A DNA stretch of 64,000 bases from Nostoc paludosum FACHB-159 (GTDB lineage Bacteria; Cyanobacteriota; Cyanobacteriia; Cyanobacteriales; Nostocaceae). Each line of letters opens with the position of its first letter. Position 1 is the first letter of the stretch. Below, piece by piece: positions 19,560 through 28,787 of this stretch. The stretch lies in NCBI RefSeq assembly GCF_014698835.1, contig NZ_JACJTU010000002.1, positions 186,001 to 250,000 of the forward strand, written 5' to 3'. The translations under genes were made by a program, and so were the position numbers. A model generated the notes under the pieces. The model made no database searches. It saw only the letters and a program-made list of their open reading frames with translations, and was not told the origin of the DNA.

Positions 19560-20279
19560 TTATGAATTAGTATTGTCGTCAGCTACTTCAAATTTGTAAC
19601 CATAGCCGCGTACAGTTTTAATATACTCTGGTACACTAGCATCGATTTCCATCTTTTTGCGAAGCTGACCAATGTGTACATCAACCACTCGGCCATCTCC
19701 TATGTAGTCACAACCCCAAATTTTTTGGATTAGCTGTGGACGACTCCAAGCTTGACCAGGATGGCTTGCTAAAAAATGTAAAATATTAAATTCGAGTGCT
19801 GTTAACGCTAGAGGTTTATCGTTAAGTGTTACCTCCCTACCCTCTGGGTTAATTACTAGCTGCTTGAAAACTATGCGCTGTGTTGGAGAAGGATTGATGT
19901 AGCGTATTCGCCTCAAAAGCGCTTCTACTCTGACTTCAACTTCTGCAAGACTAAAGGGTTTGGTCATGAAATCATCAGCACCAGCGGCTAAAATTTTAAT
20001 TTTATCAGCCTCGTCAGTTCTACTAGTTAAGATCATTACTAAAACATTAGTACGACTCTGCATTTCTTGGCAGAGGCTATAGCCATTAACATCTGGTAAA
20101 TTCCAATCTAAAATCACTAAGGATGGATTGAATTGCTCAAACAATGATAAGGCAGTCTTACCATCTGCTGCCGATTCTATTTGATATTTCCGACTTAAAA
20201 AACGATAGACGAGATTTCGGACGCCGAAGTCGTCATCAACGATGAGAATTTTCGGAGTAGTATCAGGGGTCATAGTCAT
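19560..20279 (-). CDS. OmpR-family two-component response regulator (paralogue 2)
   Basis: A 239-residue protein. Receiver domain with VDDD and phospho-acceptor Asp58 (VILDWNLPDV), FMTKPF lysine, and a C-terminal OmpR winged helix with VVDVHIGQLRKKMEID. It shares long stretches with the regulator at 17356-18081 (for example GKTAL-LFEQFNP, CQEMQSR, RPQLIQ/RAELIQ), so the two are recent paralogues separated by the CPP1-like gene. The two may have overlapping DNA targets. ATG at 20279. No partner kinase gene is near. Confidence 0.93.
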   Translation of the reverse strand: MTMTPDTTPKILIVDDDFGVRNLVYRFLSRKYQIESAADGKTALSLFEQFNPSLVILDWNLPDVNGYSLCQEMQSRTNVLVMILTSRTDEADKIKILAAGADDFMTKPFSLAEVEVRVEALLRRIRYINPSPTQRIVFKQLVINPEGREVTLNDKPLALTALEFNILHFLASHPGQAWSRPQLIQKIWGCDYIGDGRVVDVHIGQLRKKMEIDASVPEYIKTVRGYGYKFEVADDNTNS

Positions 20280-20958
20280 AATGCTGCCTTGCTGCCTATT
20301 GTTGATTGGGCAATTAGCTGTTGGGCTAGTTTTGCTTTACGTGTTTGTGTTGAAAGTATATCCACGTCGATTTTTGCTGACCACGATCGCTACTGTAGTA
20401 CTTGTTTACAATTAATTTTCCATGAAGTCAATCAAAACTTCAGCCATATTTATGTTTATCAATTGTATAAGTATTGTATGACTTTAGTATATTCTTGAAT
20501 TTTGACGGTGTGATATTTAACCTTAGACACGTAAAATGAGTGTATTGAAGATCGTCTCCATCACCACAAATACATCCAAGAAACACTAGGAAAATAGCGA
20601 TCGCCACAACTTTGTAAAGGAACACACTGCCTGATTCATTAAGTTTCTATCAAGCTTCACAAACTAAGCCATAAATCAATCTAGATTCTAATTTTTACCT
20701 ACTAAACTGTACTCTAGCCAAGGGATGTGTTCTGCTGGAGAAGGCCTACGAAAATTTATTTGACGTGCATTTGCATGTAGTTATCTTCTTAAGCATATAC
20801 TATACTACAAGTTTGAGTTTAAGCCTATGAGCAGAATAATTAGTAATTCCCGATGGATGGACATAGGGACTTAATCGAGCGATCGACATAGAAAAAATTT
20901 ACTAATTAATATTTCAAAATTAACGGCATTTATAAATGAGCTATAGTTATGAATTAAT
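20280..20958. other. Intergenic region, no gene seen
   Basis: A 679-nt AT-rich spacer between divergent genes. Short ORFs on both strands lack start signals and resemblance to known proteins. It presumably holds the promoters of response regulator 2 and the NACHT gene. Confidence 0.45.
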
Positions 20959-23304
20959 ATGGCAAGCCAAGGACTCAGAGCATCACCAGAAGGCATAAGG
21001 GCAGCAAAAACAGCTTTAACAGACAAAACTTGGAGTCAGCATAAATTAGCAGCAGCTTTAGGGATTACACGTCAACCAGTTTCCAAATTTTTTGCAGGTG
21101 AGTCAGTTTCTCGCTCTTGTTTTGTGCAAATTTGTCAACAGCTAGGGCTATCTTGGCAAAAGGTTGCTGGTTTACCTGAAGATTTAGTATTTGAGCAAAG
21201 TGGTAAAGGGCGATTCAAAGATGCTGACCTCGATACATTAGTTAAGGAAGTGCGGCAAAAGCGCCAAGAAAAAATCCAATATCAGTGCAACATTATACAA
21301 ATGTTGGACATTCCCCAAACAGTTAAATTGATAGACATTTATACCAGTATTAATGTTTTAGAAGAGATAAATAACCTGCAATGGCGAGAAATTGATGACT
21401 GGTTGAAAGACTTTAAATCTGAGTCAAATTTTAACCAACTAAGAACATATAAGCGGGAAAGAAAATTAACAGGATTAGAAGCTGTTTTGCAACACTCAAA
21501 ATTAACGATCCTGGGTAAGCCAGGTTCAGGTAAAACTATATTTTTAAAATATCTAGCTATTGAGTGCAACAAAGGTCAATTTCAGCCTAACCAAATACCA
21601 GTTTTTATCAGAGCAAAAGAATTTGCTGAAGATGCTAAAAATGATAGCAAATTTAATTTATTTGATTATATCAGCGAAGAATTTCTCAGTTGTGATGTTG
21701 AAAAAGAATTAACTAAAACTTTGTTGACTCATGGTAAGCTGCTGATTTTATTGGATGGATTAGATGAAGTATCAATAGAAGAAATAGAAAAATTAACAAT
21801 AGAAATTCGGAGCTTTACTCAGATATTTTACAAAAATCGGTTTATTATTAGCTGCCGAATTGCTGCTCACAAATATAGGTTTCACGGATTTACTGAAGTT
21901 GAAGTGGCAGACTTTGACCAAGAGCAAGTAGAAGTTTTTGCCAAAAAATGGTTTGTTGCTGTTGCTTCCAAGTACAAAGAAGATGGACAAGCCAGAGGAA
22001 ATTTATTTATTAATCAACTAAATCTACAGGAAAATCAGCATATCCGAGAATTGAGCTTCACTCCATTATTGCTGCATTGGATTTGTTTAGTGTTCCAAGG
22101 GAAAAATGAATTTCCTTTAAACCAGGCTAAGTTATATGAGCAAGCATTGAATATTCTCTTTTATAAATGGGATGAAGTTAGAGGTATTAAACGCGATCGC
22201 ATTGCTAGTAATTTAACTTTGGCAATCAAAAAAAAGGTAATTTCTCAAATTGCAGCTATCAATTTTGATACAGAAAATTACTTTTTGTCAAAGGAAAAAA
22301 TACTGGAATTGATTGCTGATTATTTGCAAAAACTTCAATTGCAGCTGGATAACGAAGCAGTGCTGAAAGCAATTGAAGTCGAACATGGATTATTGATAGA
22401 ACGGTCACAGGAAATTTACTCATTTTCTCATCTGATATTCCAAAAGTATTTTACTGCTAGAAACAATGTGGAAAATTCCCAAGCCCAAAACTGGGAGTAT
22501 CTGGTTAGTCACATGACTGAAAAGCGCTGGCGAGAGGTATTTTTACTAACTGTTAATATGTTGCCTAATGCTGACGAAATTTTACAGTTAATGAAGCAAA
22601 AAATTGATTTGCTAGTGGCTAATGATGAGAGATTACAGTATTTTCTAACTTGGTTACATCAAAAATCTAGTTCAGTTTATACCCGCCATAAAGCAGCAGC
22701 TATTCGTGCTTTTTACCTAGTTTGTGTTGAGCGTAGCCTTCACCATAGCCATCGCGCCTTAATCTATATTTCTGGTTATAACCTTGAGTACGCCCTAGTT
22801 GGTAACATAGCTTTTGACTCTGACCTTGCCCTTGATGAGTTTCTATATAGTACTATTGCCTGTTTTAATGACGTTGAGTTTGCATTTGAGCGTAACCTAA
22901 AAGATGCCCTTGATTATGCTCATGCCTTTGCTATTGCTTTTAACGAAGCCATTGAGCTTGTTAGTACTTCTAAATTGAAACAAGCCTTGCAAAAACTGAA
23001 AACACAACTGCCAGATCTAGACAGTAATCTAGAAAGATTCAGAGAGTGGTGGCAAACCAAAGGTAAAGTTTGGGGTAAACAATTAAGATATTTCCTGATT
23101 AAGTATCGTAATATTGGTTACGACTGGGAATTCAACGAGCAACAAAAAGAATTACTCCAAAAATATTACGATGTGAATAAATTATTGGTAGATTGTCTCA
23201 ACAGTGCTGCTGATGTAAGTCCTACAGCGCGGCAGAAAATTGAGAATACATTATTGTTAGCGATCGCCGATATTGAAAAGCTACATAATTCTAACGTTTC
23301 ATAA
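20959..23304 (+). CDS. HTH-NACHT STAND NTPase (candidate bacterial NLR-like defence protein)
   Basis: A 781-residue protein in three parts. Residues ~1-70 form a helix-turn-helix (KLAAALGITRQPVSKFFAG). Residues ~170-330 form the NACHT NTPase: Walker A GKPGSGKT at 186-193, Walker B LLILLDGLDE at 261-270 with the NACHT small acidic tail, and a sensor SCRIAAHKYRF. The rest is helical (NCH-like), and the last ~90 residues (FREWWQTKGKVWGKQLR, YRNIGYDWEF, YDVNKLLVDCLN) resemble the short C-terminal domain of bacterial NACHT proteins. Some family members protect against phage (bNACHT work); no toxic effector domain such as a nuclease or TIR is visible. The gene is visibly more AT-rich than its neighbours. 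Confidence 0.88.
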   Translation: MASQGLRASPEGIRAAKTALTDKTWSQHKLAAALGITRQPVSKFFAGESVSRSCFVQICQQLGLSWQKVAGLPEDLVFEQSGKGRFKDADLDTLVKEVRQKRQEKIQYQCNIIQMLDIPQTVKLIDIYTSINVLEEINNLQWREIDDWLKDFKSESNFNQLRTYKRERKLTGLEAVLQHSKLTILGKPGSGKTIFLKYLAIECNKGQFQPNQIPVFIRAKEFAEDAKNDSKFNLFDYISEEFLSCDVEKELTKTLLTHGKLLILLDGLDEVSIEEIEKLTIEIRSFTQIFYKNRFIISCRIAAHKYRFHGFTEVEVADFDQEQVEVFAKKWFVAVASKYKEDGQARGNLFINQLNLQENQHIRELSFTPLLLHWICLVFQGKNEFPLNQAKLYEQALNILFYKWDEVRGIKRDRIASNLTLAIKKKVISQIAAINFDTENYFLSKEKILELIADYLQKLQLQLDNEAVLKAIEVEHGLLIERSQEIYSFSHLIFQKYFTARNNVENSQAQNWEYLVSHMTEKRWREVFLLTVNMLPNADEILQLMKQKIDLLVANDERLQYFLTWLHQKSSSVYTRHKAAAIRAFYLVCVERSLHHSHRALIYISGYNLEYALVGNIAFDSDLALDEFLYSTIACFNDVEFAFERNLKDALDYAHAFAIAFNEAIELVSTSKLKQALQKLKTQLPDLDSNLERFREWWQTKGKVWGKQLRYFLIKYRNIGYDWEFNEQQKELLQKYYDVNKLLVDCLNSAADVSPTARQKIENTLLLAIADIEKLHNSNVS

Positions 23305-23563
23305 CTCCGAATCCAGTAAATCAGACTTTGATGACCAAGATAATAGTACAAAAATCATACTGAACTATGAATTCTTATTCATAGTAATATGATTATTCGC
23401 ATAGTCTTAATTGACCAAATTTGCAATTTATTAATTGGTAGAAATTATTGAAATTCCTTACTCTATCTGAAGAGATATTTTAAAGATATTCATACTAGGG
23501 AAGGAGCAATTAATTTTATTTTCTTAGTTAAATTGCTATTAACATCGTGAGTAAGGAATAGTT

Positions 23564-24202
23564 ATGAATAATTTAGTAGGCGGTATCATTCCCCCACAGC
23601 CACCAATACAAGCAGAATCTGATGTTCATACATTGAAATCTCGTTTGGAATGGGGCGAACCAGCTTTTACAATATTGGATGTGCGCGATCGCAGAACCTT
23701 TAACGAAGGTCACATTATGGGAGCGATGCCCATGCCAATAGATGAATTAGTAGACCGTGCAGCAGCTTCTTTGGAAAAAAGCCGCGATATTTATGTTTAC
23801 GGCGGTAATGATGAAGAAACTGCCCAAGCCGCACAACAACTGCGTTCTAGCGGGTTTGAACATGTTTCTCAACTCAAAGGTGGTCTTGGCGCATGGAAGG
23901 CGATCGGCGGCCCCACCGAAGGTATTATTGAATCAAAAACTCCCCCAGGTGCTGATGATTACAATGTGGTAGCTCGGCTACAAAATCATGCAGAAAATCA
24001 GCAAAAGGGAGGCGAAAGTACTGCTGACAGTATTAAAAGGGGAGTAAGTAACCTCAAGGATAACATTCAAGAAGGAGCTAGCAACCTCAAGGAAGGCGCT
24101 AGTAACCTCAAAGAAGGTATTCAAGAAAAAGCTAGTGAAGTTAAAGAAGGCATTAATGAATCTAGAGCTTCTAGCCCAGATGATTCTAATGTTGGATCTT
24201 AG
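23564..24202 (+). CDS. Rhodanese-like domain protein without catalytic cysteine
   Basis: A 212-residue protein. Residues ~22-120 form a rhodanese fold (FTILDVRDRRTFNEGHIMGA, then LKGGLGAWKAIGGP). The active-site loop, where a sulfur-transferring rhodanese has Cys, reads VYGGNDEETA, so sulfurtransferase activity is unlikely and a binding or regulatory role is more probable. The C-terminal ~60 residues are charged tandem repeats of the form (S)NLKEG(A/I)QE, predicted amphipathic helix like late-embryogenesis-abundant proteins. ATG at 23564 follows GGAATAG. Monocistronic with a terminator at 24338-24367. Confidence 0.85.
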   Translation: MNNLVGGIIPPQPPIQAESDVHTLKSRLEWGEPAFTILDVRDRRTFNEGHIMGAMPMPIDELVDRAAASLEKSRDIYVYGGNDEETAQAAQQLRSSGFEHVSQLKGGLGAWKAIGGPTEGIIESKTPPGADDYNVVARLQNHAENQQKGGESTADSIKRGVSNLKDNIQEGASNLKEGASNLKEGIQEKASEVKEGINESRASSPDDSNVGS

Positions 24203-24337
24203 GCTAAAAATGGCCTGAAAAATCAGTCATTAGGCGTAGGTTAGAAGTTGGCTGTTGACGGTTAACAATTAATGGTACGCCTGTGGTGGTTCAAAGAATT
24301 GAAAGAACTGGTTTTCATTAAGTCAAAACTTAACTTC

Positions 24338-24367
24338 AAATCCCATCCCTTTTGAGGGGTGGGATTT
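24338..24367. terminator. Hairpin between rhodanese and RNase D genes
   Basis: AAATCCCATCCC (24338-24349) pairs with GGGGTGGGATTT (24356-24367). It lies between two convergent genes. T-rich DNA flanks it weakly, so the terminator reading rests mainly on position and stem strength. Confidence 0.6.
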
Positions 24368-24442
24368 GCATTAATAGAACAGTATAACCCAATGTAATTT
24401 AGATAAACCTGTTTTTTCTCTTCTCTGTTCTCTTACTTATAA

Positions 24443-25072
24443 TTAATGTTCAAACAAATCTTTAAATTGCAATAAATCTAAAGAAACTATTGTTGGCAGA
24501 ACTTCAAAACATTGTTGAGCAAGTTCCCAACGTTCTTCTCGTTTGAGCATTTCTGTAAGTTTTTTTTGAACGTTCAGTAAGTAGCGCACATCATTGGCGG
24601 CGTAACTCAATTGAGCTTCAGATAAATTAGCAGCGTTACCCCAATCAGAACTTTGAGCGCTTTTATCGAGTTCTACTTGTTCTAATTCTTGCACTACATC
24701 TTTGAGTCCGTGGCGATTTGTGTAAGTACGGGCTAACTTACTAGCAATCTTGGTGCAAAAAACAGGGTGAACTTGAATCCCCAAATAGGCTCGCAAAGTA
24801 GCAAGGTCAAAACGAGCAAAGTGAAAAACTTTTACAACATTCGCCGCTTGCAGAAGTTTTTTTAAGTTTGGGGCGTCAGTTTGTCCTTTGGCGATGCGGA
24901 TTGCAGTGACTTTTCCTTCTAGGTTACACAACTGAACCAGACACAAACGATCGCGCTGTGGTAATAATCCCATCGTTTCTGTATCGACTGCGATCGCTGT
25001 TGATTCTAAATATTGTCCAACGGCTGCATCACTGAGGTCGCGATCGCTCACCTGAAAATCTTGTAATGTCAT
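24443..25072 (-). CDS. RNase D-like 3'-5' exonuclease
   Basis: A 209-residue DEDDy exonuclease: AVDTETMGL (Exo I Asp and Glu, residues 28-36), FHFARFDLATLRAYLG (Exo II Asp) and YAANDVRYLL (Exo III Tyr and Asp). Only the nuclease domain is present; the HRDC domains of full RNase D are absent, as is common in cyanobacteria. It would trim RNA 3' ends, for example in tRNA maturation. ATG at 25072. The CAP-domain gene lies 86 nt upstream on the same strand. Confidence 0.9.
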   Translation of the reverse strand: MTLQDFQVSDRDLSDAAVGQYLESTAIAVDTETMGLLPQRDRLCLVQLCNLEGKVTAIRIAKGQTDAPNLKKLLQAANVVKVFHFARFDLATLRAYLGIQVHPVFCTKIASKLARTYTNRHGLKDVVQELEQVELDKSAQSSDWGNAANLSEAQLSYAANDVRYLLNVQKKLTEMLKREERWELAQQCFEVLPTIVSLDLLQFKDLFEH

Positions 25073-25158
25073 GAAATGTTCAAAAATAATAGCAGTGTCC
25101 AGCAGACAAAAGTCTTGTCAGACACTACATTATTATGCAAAAATATCAAAATTTAAAT

Positions 25159-25707
25159 CTACCTAGTGCGAAAAAAGATTTGAGTCAGGTAGACTTCGCC
25201 CTGAGTATTAGTAGCAACGCCAATTCCAGTAAGGTTGTAATTTCCTTTAATATTCTTCAGATGTCCGGGGCTTTCGATCCAACCAGTAACAGCTTCAGCT
25301 GCGGGGTTGCTATATCCTCGGTTGAAAGCCACATTTTCCGCTGCACTGTTGTAGCGAATAGGGATAGCTTTGACTCGCCCTTCAAATCCATGATGGCTGA
25401 ATGGGGTTTTACCTTGAGCCATGTTTTGGCTATGAATTCTTGCCTGCCGTGTGATATTTGCATTTAGGGTCAATTTTGGTAGCCCTTTAGCAGCTCGATA
25501 TTTATTAATTTCGTCAAAAACGGATTTTTCTAGCTCAGTAGGTTTAAAAGTAGGAGTCGATATTGCAGCCTGACTGGAAAAAAGCGACAACAGCTTATTA
25601 CGGGTGGATGTATTTGTAGAATTGTGCCCTGGTATCGGAACAGTTGTTAATCCACTAGCAAGGACAAGCGCAGTTAAAGCGATGCCAAAAGCAGTTTGTC
25701 GGAACAT
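25159..25707 (-). CDS. Secreted CAP/SCP-domain protein (copy 1)
   Basis: A 182-residue protein with an N-terminal signal peptide (~1-20, ALTALVLASGLTTVP) and a CAP domain (~60-182): INKYRAAKGLPKLTLN, ARIHSQNMA, the histidine/glutamate site FSHHGF...AAENVAFN, and GWIESPGHLKNI. CAP proteins are extracytoplasmic; some bacterial ones bind lipids or sterols, or act in sporulation or the cell wall. Paralogue of the gene at 26122-26652 and likely its tandem duplicate. Its substrate is unknown. Confidence 0.9.
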   Translation of the reverse strand: MFRQTAFGIALTALVLASGLTTVPIPGHNSTNTSTRNKLLSLFSSQAAISTPTFKPTELEKSVFDEINKYRAAKGLPKLTLNANITRQARIHSQNMAQGKTPFSHHGFEGRVKAIPIRYNSAAENVAFNRGYSNPAAEAVTGWIESPGHLKNIKGNYNLTGIGVATNTQGEVYLTQIFFRTR

Positions 25708-26121
25708 GGAGAATTGCGTAATGTGTAGAGATATAAGACTTATACTCTACCTCATAGTTCCAAAAATATATACGAGAATACTATTAAGGATTGATGAATT
25801 TCGGCAATTTGACCACATCGTTTACATGGCATACAAACACTCATTTCCCATTGTCAATATTTCCATAGGTTACCTTCGGTAAAATCACCATTACTTTCAC
25901 TGATAATTGAAGATTTTCATTCATTTAAGGTGAATTCGATGCTTCATATAGTATCTACCCAATTTGCTTAATAAAAAACCTCTTAGAGGTTTTGCGTAGT
26001 AAAACGAACCTTCTCAAACTCAAACCGGGACAAGCTCCTGCCTATAATTAGGGGCGGACAAAATGTCCACCCCAGAATTACTAGTAATTTATTTGTTGGT
26101 AATACCTAAATCTTCCCTAAC
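25708..26121. other. Spacer between CAP genes with terminator and repeat
   Basis: The spacer contains the hairpin 25975-25993 (separate entry) and an inverted repeat GGGGCGGACA/TGTCCACCCC at 26051-26073, a motif that recurs near 55370-55412. No gene is seen. Confidence 0.5.
25975..25993 (-). terminator. Terminator hairpin downstream of CAP copy 2
   Basis: AAAACCTC-TTA-GAGGTTTT, flanked by A/T runs, in the leftward direction ~130 nt past the stop of the gene at 26122. Read leftward it ends in TTTTTTATT. Confidence 0.6.
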
Positions 26122-26652
26122 CTATGTGCGAAGGAAAATTTGCGTGAAGTAGATTTGCCCTTTACTGTTGCTGGCAACACCAACCCCCGTCAAATTATAA
26201 TTACCTACGATATTGGCTAGATGTCCTGGACTTTTGAGCCAGCCTTGTACAGCTTGTGTGGCAGGGTCACTAGATCCCTGGTTGTAAGCGACATTTTCAG
26301 CAGCTCCTGTGTAGCTAATACCGATCGCTTTCAGGCGGTCTTGAAATCCAGTATGTCCAAAAGCTACTTTACCGCTAGCCATGTTTTGACTGTGAATCCT
26401 GGCTTGATTATCGATGGTAGAATTACGAGTCAGCTTTGGTAATCCTTTAGAAGCTCTGTAATTATTAATTTGGGTGAAAACCGACTGTTCTATAGCAGCA
26501 GTGTTGATGGTAGATTGTGCAATCTTAACAGTATCACTTGATATTTGTGAAGACATGGGTATTAAATTTGGCTCTGTTACAGAAGTAGCGATCGCTCCAC
26601 TGCTGAGAAAAAGAGTTCCTAAACCAATGCCGTAGATTGTTGTTCTAATCAT
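26122..26652 (-). CDS. Secreted CAP/SCP-domain protein (copy 2)
   Basis: A 176-residue protein with a signal peptide (~1-24) and a CAP domain (INNYRASKGLPKLTRN, ARIHSQNMASG, FGHTGF, AAENVAYN, GWLKSPGHLANI). It shares most motif positions with copy 1, e.g. YNLTGVGVA versus YNLTGIGVA near the end, so tandem duplication is the simplest origin. Exported, function unknown. ATG at 26652. Confidence 0.9.
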   Translation of the reverse strand: MIRTTIYGIGLGTLFLSSGAIATSVTEPNLIPMSSQISSDTVKIAQSTINTAAIEQSVFTQINNYRASKGLPKLTRNSTIDNQARIHSQNMASGKVAFGHTGFQDRLKAIGISYTGAAENVAYNQGSSDPATQAVQGWLKSPGHLANIVGNYNLTGVGVASNSKGQIYFTQIFLRT

Positions 26653-26896
26653 TTGCTGAAAGTAAAGTTCCAGACCATCTAACCAAACTCTTATTAATTA
26701 AACAACTTGGTTATAAGTCTATATACCTCTACTTATGCTGCTATAGCTTCAAAAACTACCAGCAAACTTTTAAATTTACAATCTTACAAAAAAATTGTGC
26801 TGTCTCCAGACAATTTTCCTCTTCCATTAGGAAGATTATTTTTATTAGATTCCTCAACAGTGGTACGAGTTTTTTAGTATAACTTCTGCGTGATTT

Positions 26897-27187
26897 CTAT
26901 GAGTCTTGGCTGACAGTTTGTAACTCTTCCTGCACTACACGCAACACCCGCGCGATGTATTCTGCACGCCATTTTTCTCGCTCATTAATTACTTGGGCAT
27001 CCGGTTGATAACCTTCAATCTCACTAGCAGATAAAATACCTTTAACCTCTAGCAATCGTTCAATGGTGTCGAGGCGATCGCGCAGCACGGACACCTCACC
27101 AGTCAAAGCCATAACCATCGCCAATAATTTATCAACTTGCTGATTCTCTAAGTAAACTGGTCGTTTACCCTTGGCTGTTTTTACCAT
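26897..27187 (-). CDS. Conserved-looking small coiled-coil protein, unknown function
   Basis: A 96-residue protein. It has a basic N-terminus (MVKTAKGKRPVYLENQQVDK), a leucine/valine heptad pattern at ~18-50 (LLAMVMALTGEVSVLRDRLD) predicting a coiled coil, and a charged C-terminal helix. No family was recognised. An ATG at 27187 and codon use like its neighbours support a real gene. Leftward, 245 nt upstream of the CAP copy 2 start. Confidence 0.55.
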   Translation of the reverse strand: MVKTAKGKRPVYLENQQVDKLLAMVMALTGEVSVLRDRLDTIERLLEVKGILSASEIEGYQPDAQVINEREKWRAEYIARVLRVVQEELQTVSQDS

Positions 27188-27615
27188 TCTAACTCCACTT
27201 TTCCAAAAACAAGGCTACATAACAGATAATTACTAATTCGTAATTCGTAATTCGTAATTAAAATTAAGGGTATAAGTTCCTGAATTTATTGATGAAAAAA
27301 GTAAATTTTATTCGCAATTCAAGCTTCCTCCTTTAGAGGATGTCTGAGAAGTATTAAATATTTTGCTTTATCACCCCTAGCCCAGGTCAGTCGCTCACTT
27401 CGGGAGACCCCAAGGCCGCGCTGGCTCCCTTTAAAAAGAGGGGAAAATGTCTCCAACTCTCCCTTTTTAAGGGGAATTTAGGGGGATCTACAAATCTTAA
27501 ATACAACACCAAAAAGTTTTCAGACATCCTCTTAGGAGTCGGGTAATAATTACGAATTACGTTAGCGAAGCGTTAGCGACGAAGGAGCGTCATTACGAAT
27601 TACGAATTAATCTAG
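27188..27615. other. Repeat-rich spacer
   Basis: Heptads ATTCGTA at 27235-27257 and the complementary ATTACGAA type at 27548-27609 face each other across the spacer. The right array is interrupted by GTTAGCGAAGCGTTAGCG with GACGAAGGAGCGTC, a fragment typical of Nostoc repeats. A CTCCCTTTTTAAGGGG palindrome lies at ~27459-27475. No gene is seen. Confidence 0.6.
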
Positions 27616-28752
27616 TTACTTAGTTGCAGCAACTACAAACCAAGTGCCAAAGCTTTTGGATTTATCACCTTGAGCTTTCCATGCTCCATTAGGAACAAAT
27701 TTCTCAAAAGTCTTATCTGCTGCAAAACCAGCTTCAGTAGCTAGGGCGACCAAATCCAAATCGCGTACAGCACTCCAGAAGGGTTCGTTGTTGTTGGCGG
27801 TTTCCCAATCAAAAACAAACTGTGTGTAGGCGTCCATGTGACGATACAGTGGTGCCTCCACATGGAGCATCATACCACCAGGAGCCAGTAAACGATAACA
27901 CTCTTGCATCACCTTACGGACGGCTGGCGGGGGAATTTCATGTAGCAAAATGTGAGAAACCACTAAATCAAAAGATTCATCTGGAAAGTTAGTGTGTTCG
28001 GCATTTTGTTGAGAAAAGTGTACCCGTTTACCCAAAGATTCGGCTCTTGCATGACCGTAACGCAACATAGATGCTCCTATATCTATGGCGTGGACTTCTG
28101 CATCTGGGTAAGCATCTACATAGGGTAATGTGCTATGACCAACAGAACATCCCATATCGAGAATTTTTCTGGGTCGAAAGTCGGGATACTCTGGTAAGAG
28201 ATAATTTTGGACTATGGATAGCCCCATGTCATCGTTGAGCGGCCCCAACCAACCCACACCATAAACATAAGTGCCGCGATCGTAAACTGCACCAGCGGTT
28301 ACATCGTCAGCAGTAAATTCGCTGTGATATCCTCCAGGCATACAGTGAATGTCTACAGCTTTTTGATAAGTGGGTGTTGAAAAATTTGGGTCGAGGGTTA
28401 AGGTGCCAAGTTCATTACCCTTGTCTTTGGCAAGCTCAATCAACTCTGGCAGTTGCCTATCAACGCTGGTATTTACAGCATCCCATAACATTTCCTGGCT
28501 GATTCGTTTCAGGACACCAGTCCAACGGTAGTAGGGTTCCTCCTCCATTACTTCCCGAATTTCATAACGGTTCTGGGGAGGACGCTGATGTTCTTGTTCA
28601 AACTTTGGCTTGGCTAGTTTTTCATAAATTACTTTGTTGCCAGGAGAGAGATTCCGGAAAATGTGCAGTTTTAAACTTTGGACAAACTCTTGGCGTGCCA
28701 ACTCGTCTTGAGTGGTTTTCGGTAGCATACCATGTCGAAGCTGTCGATCCAT
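27616..28752 (-). CDS. Class I SAM-dependent methyltransferase
   Basis: A 378-residue soluble protein. A helical N-terminal ~190 residues precede a Rossmann methyltransferase domain: motif I ILDMGCSVGHSTLP (~196-210), acidic loop EVHAIDIGASM, motif IV SFDLVVSHILLHE and post-motif LAPGGMMLHVEAP. The acceptor is unknown. The large N-terminal region distinguishes it from small-molecule methyltransferases of the UbiE type. It lies 35 nt downstream of trpB on the same strand and may be co-transcribed, though no functional link to tryptophan synthesis is evident. Confidence 0.85.
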   Translation of the reverse strand: MDRQLRHGMLPKTTQDELARQEFVQSLKLHIFRNLSPGNKVIYEKLAKPKFEQEHQRPPQNRYEIREVMEEEPYYRWTGVLKRISQEMLWDAVNTSVDRQLPELIELAKDKGNELGTLTLDPNFSTPTYQKAVDIHCMPGGYHSEFTADDVTAGAVYDRGTYVYGVGWLGPLNDDMGLSIVQNYLLPEYPDFRPRKILDMGCSVGHSTLPYVDAYPDAEVHAIDIGASMLRYGHARAESLGKRVHFSQQNAEHTNFPDESFDLVVSHILLHEIPPPAVRKVMQECYRLLAPGGMMLHVEAPLYRHMDAYTQFVFDWETANNNEPFWSAVRDLDLVALATEAGFAADKTFEKFVPNGAWKAQGDKSKSFGTWFVVAATK

Positions 28753-28787
28753 CGTTGCTTTCTCCCCAATATTTAACGTATATTTAC

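Noticed and set aside
20289-20625. Small ORFs between response regulator 2 and the NACHT gene
   Set aside because: No start signals, overlapping opposite frames, and Cys/Tyr-rich composition unlike neighbouring proteins.
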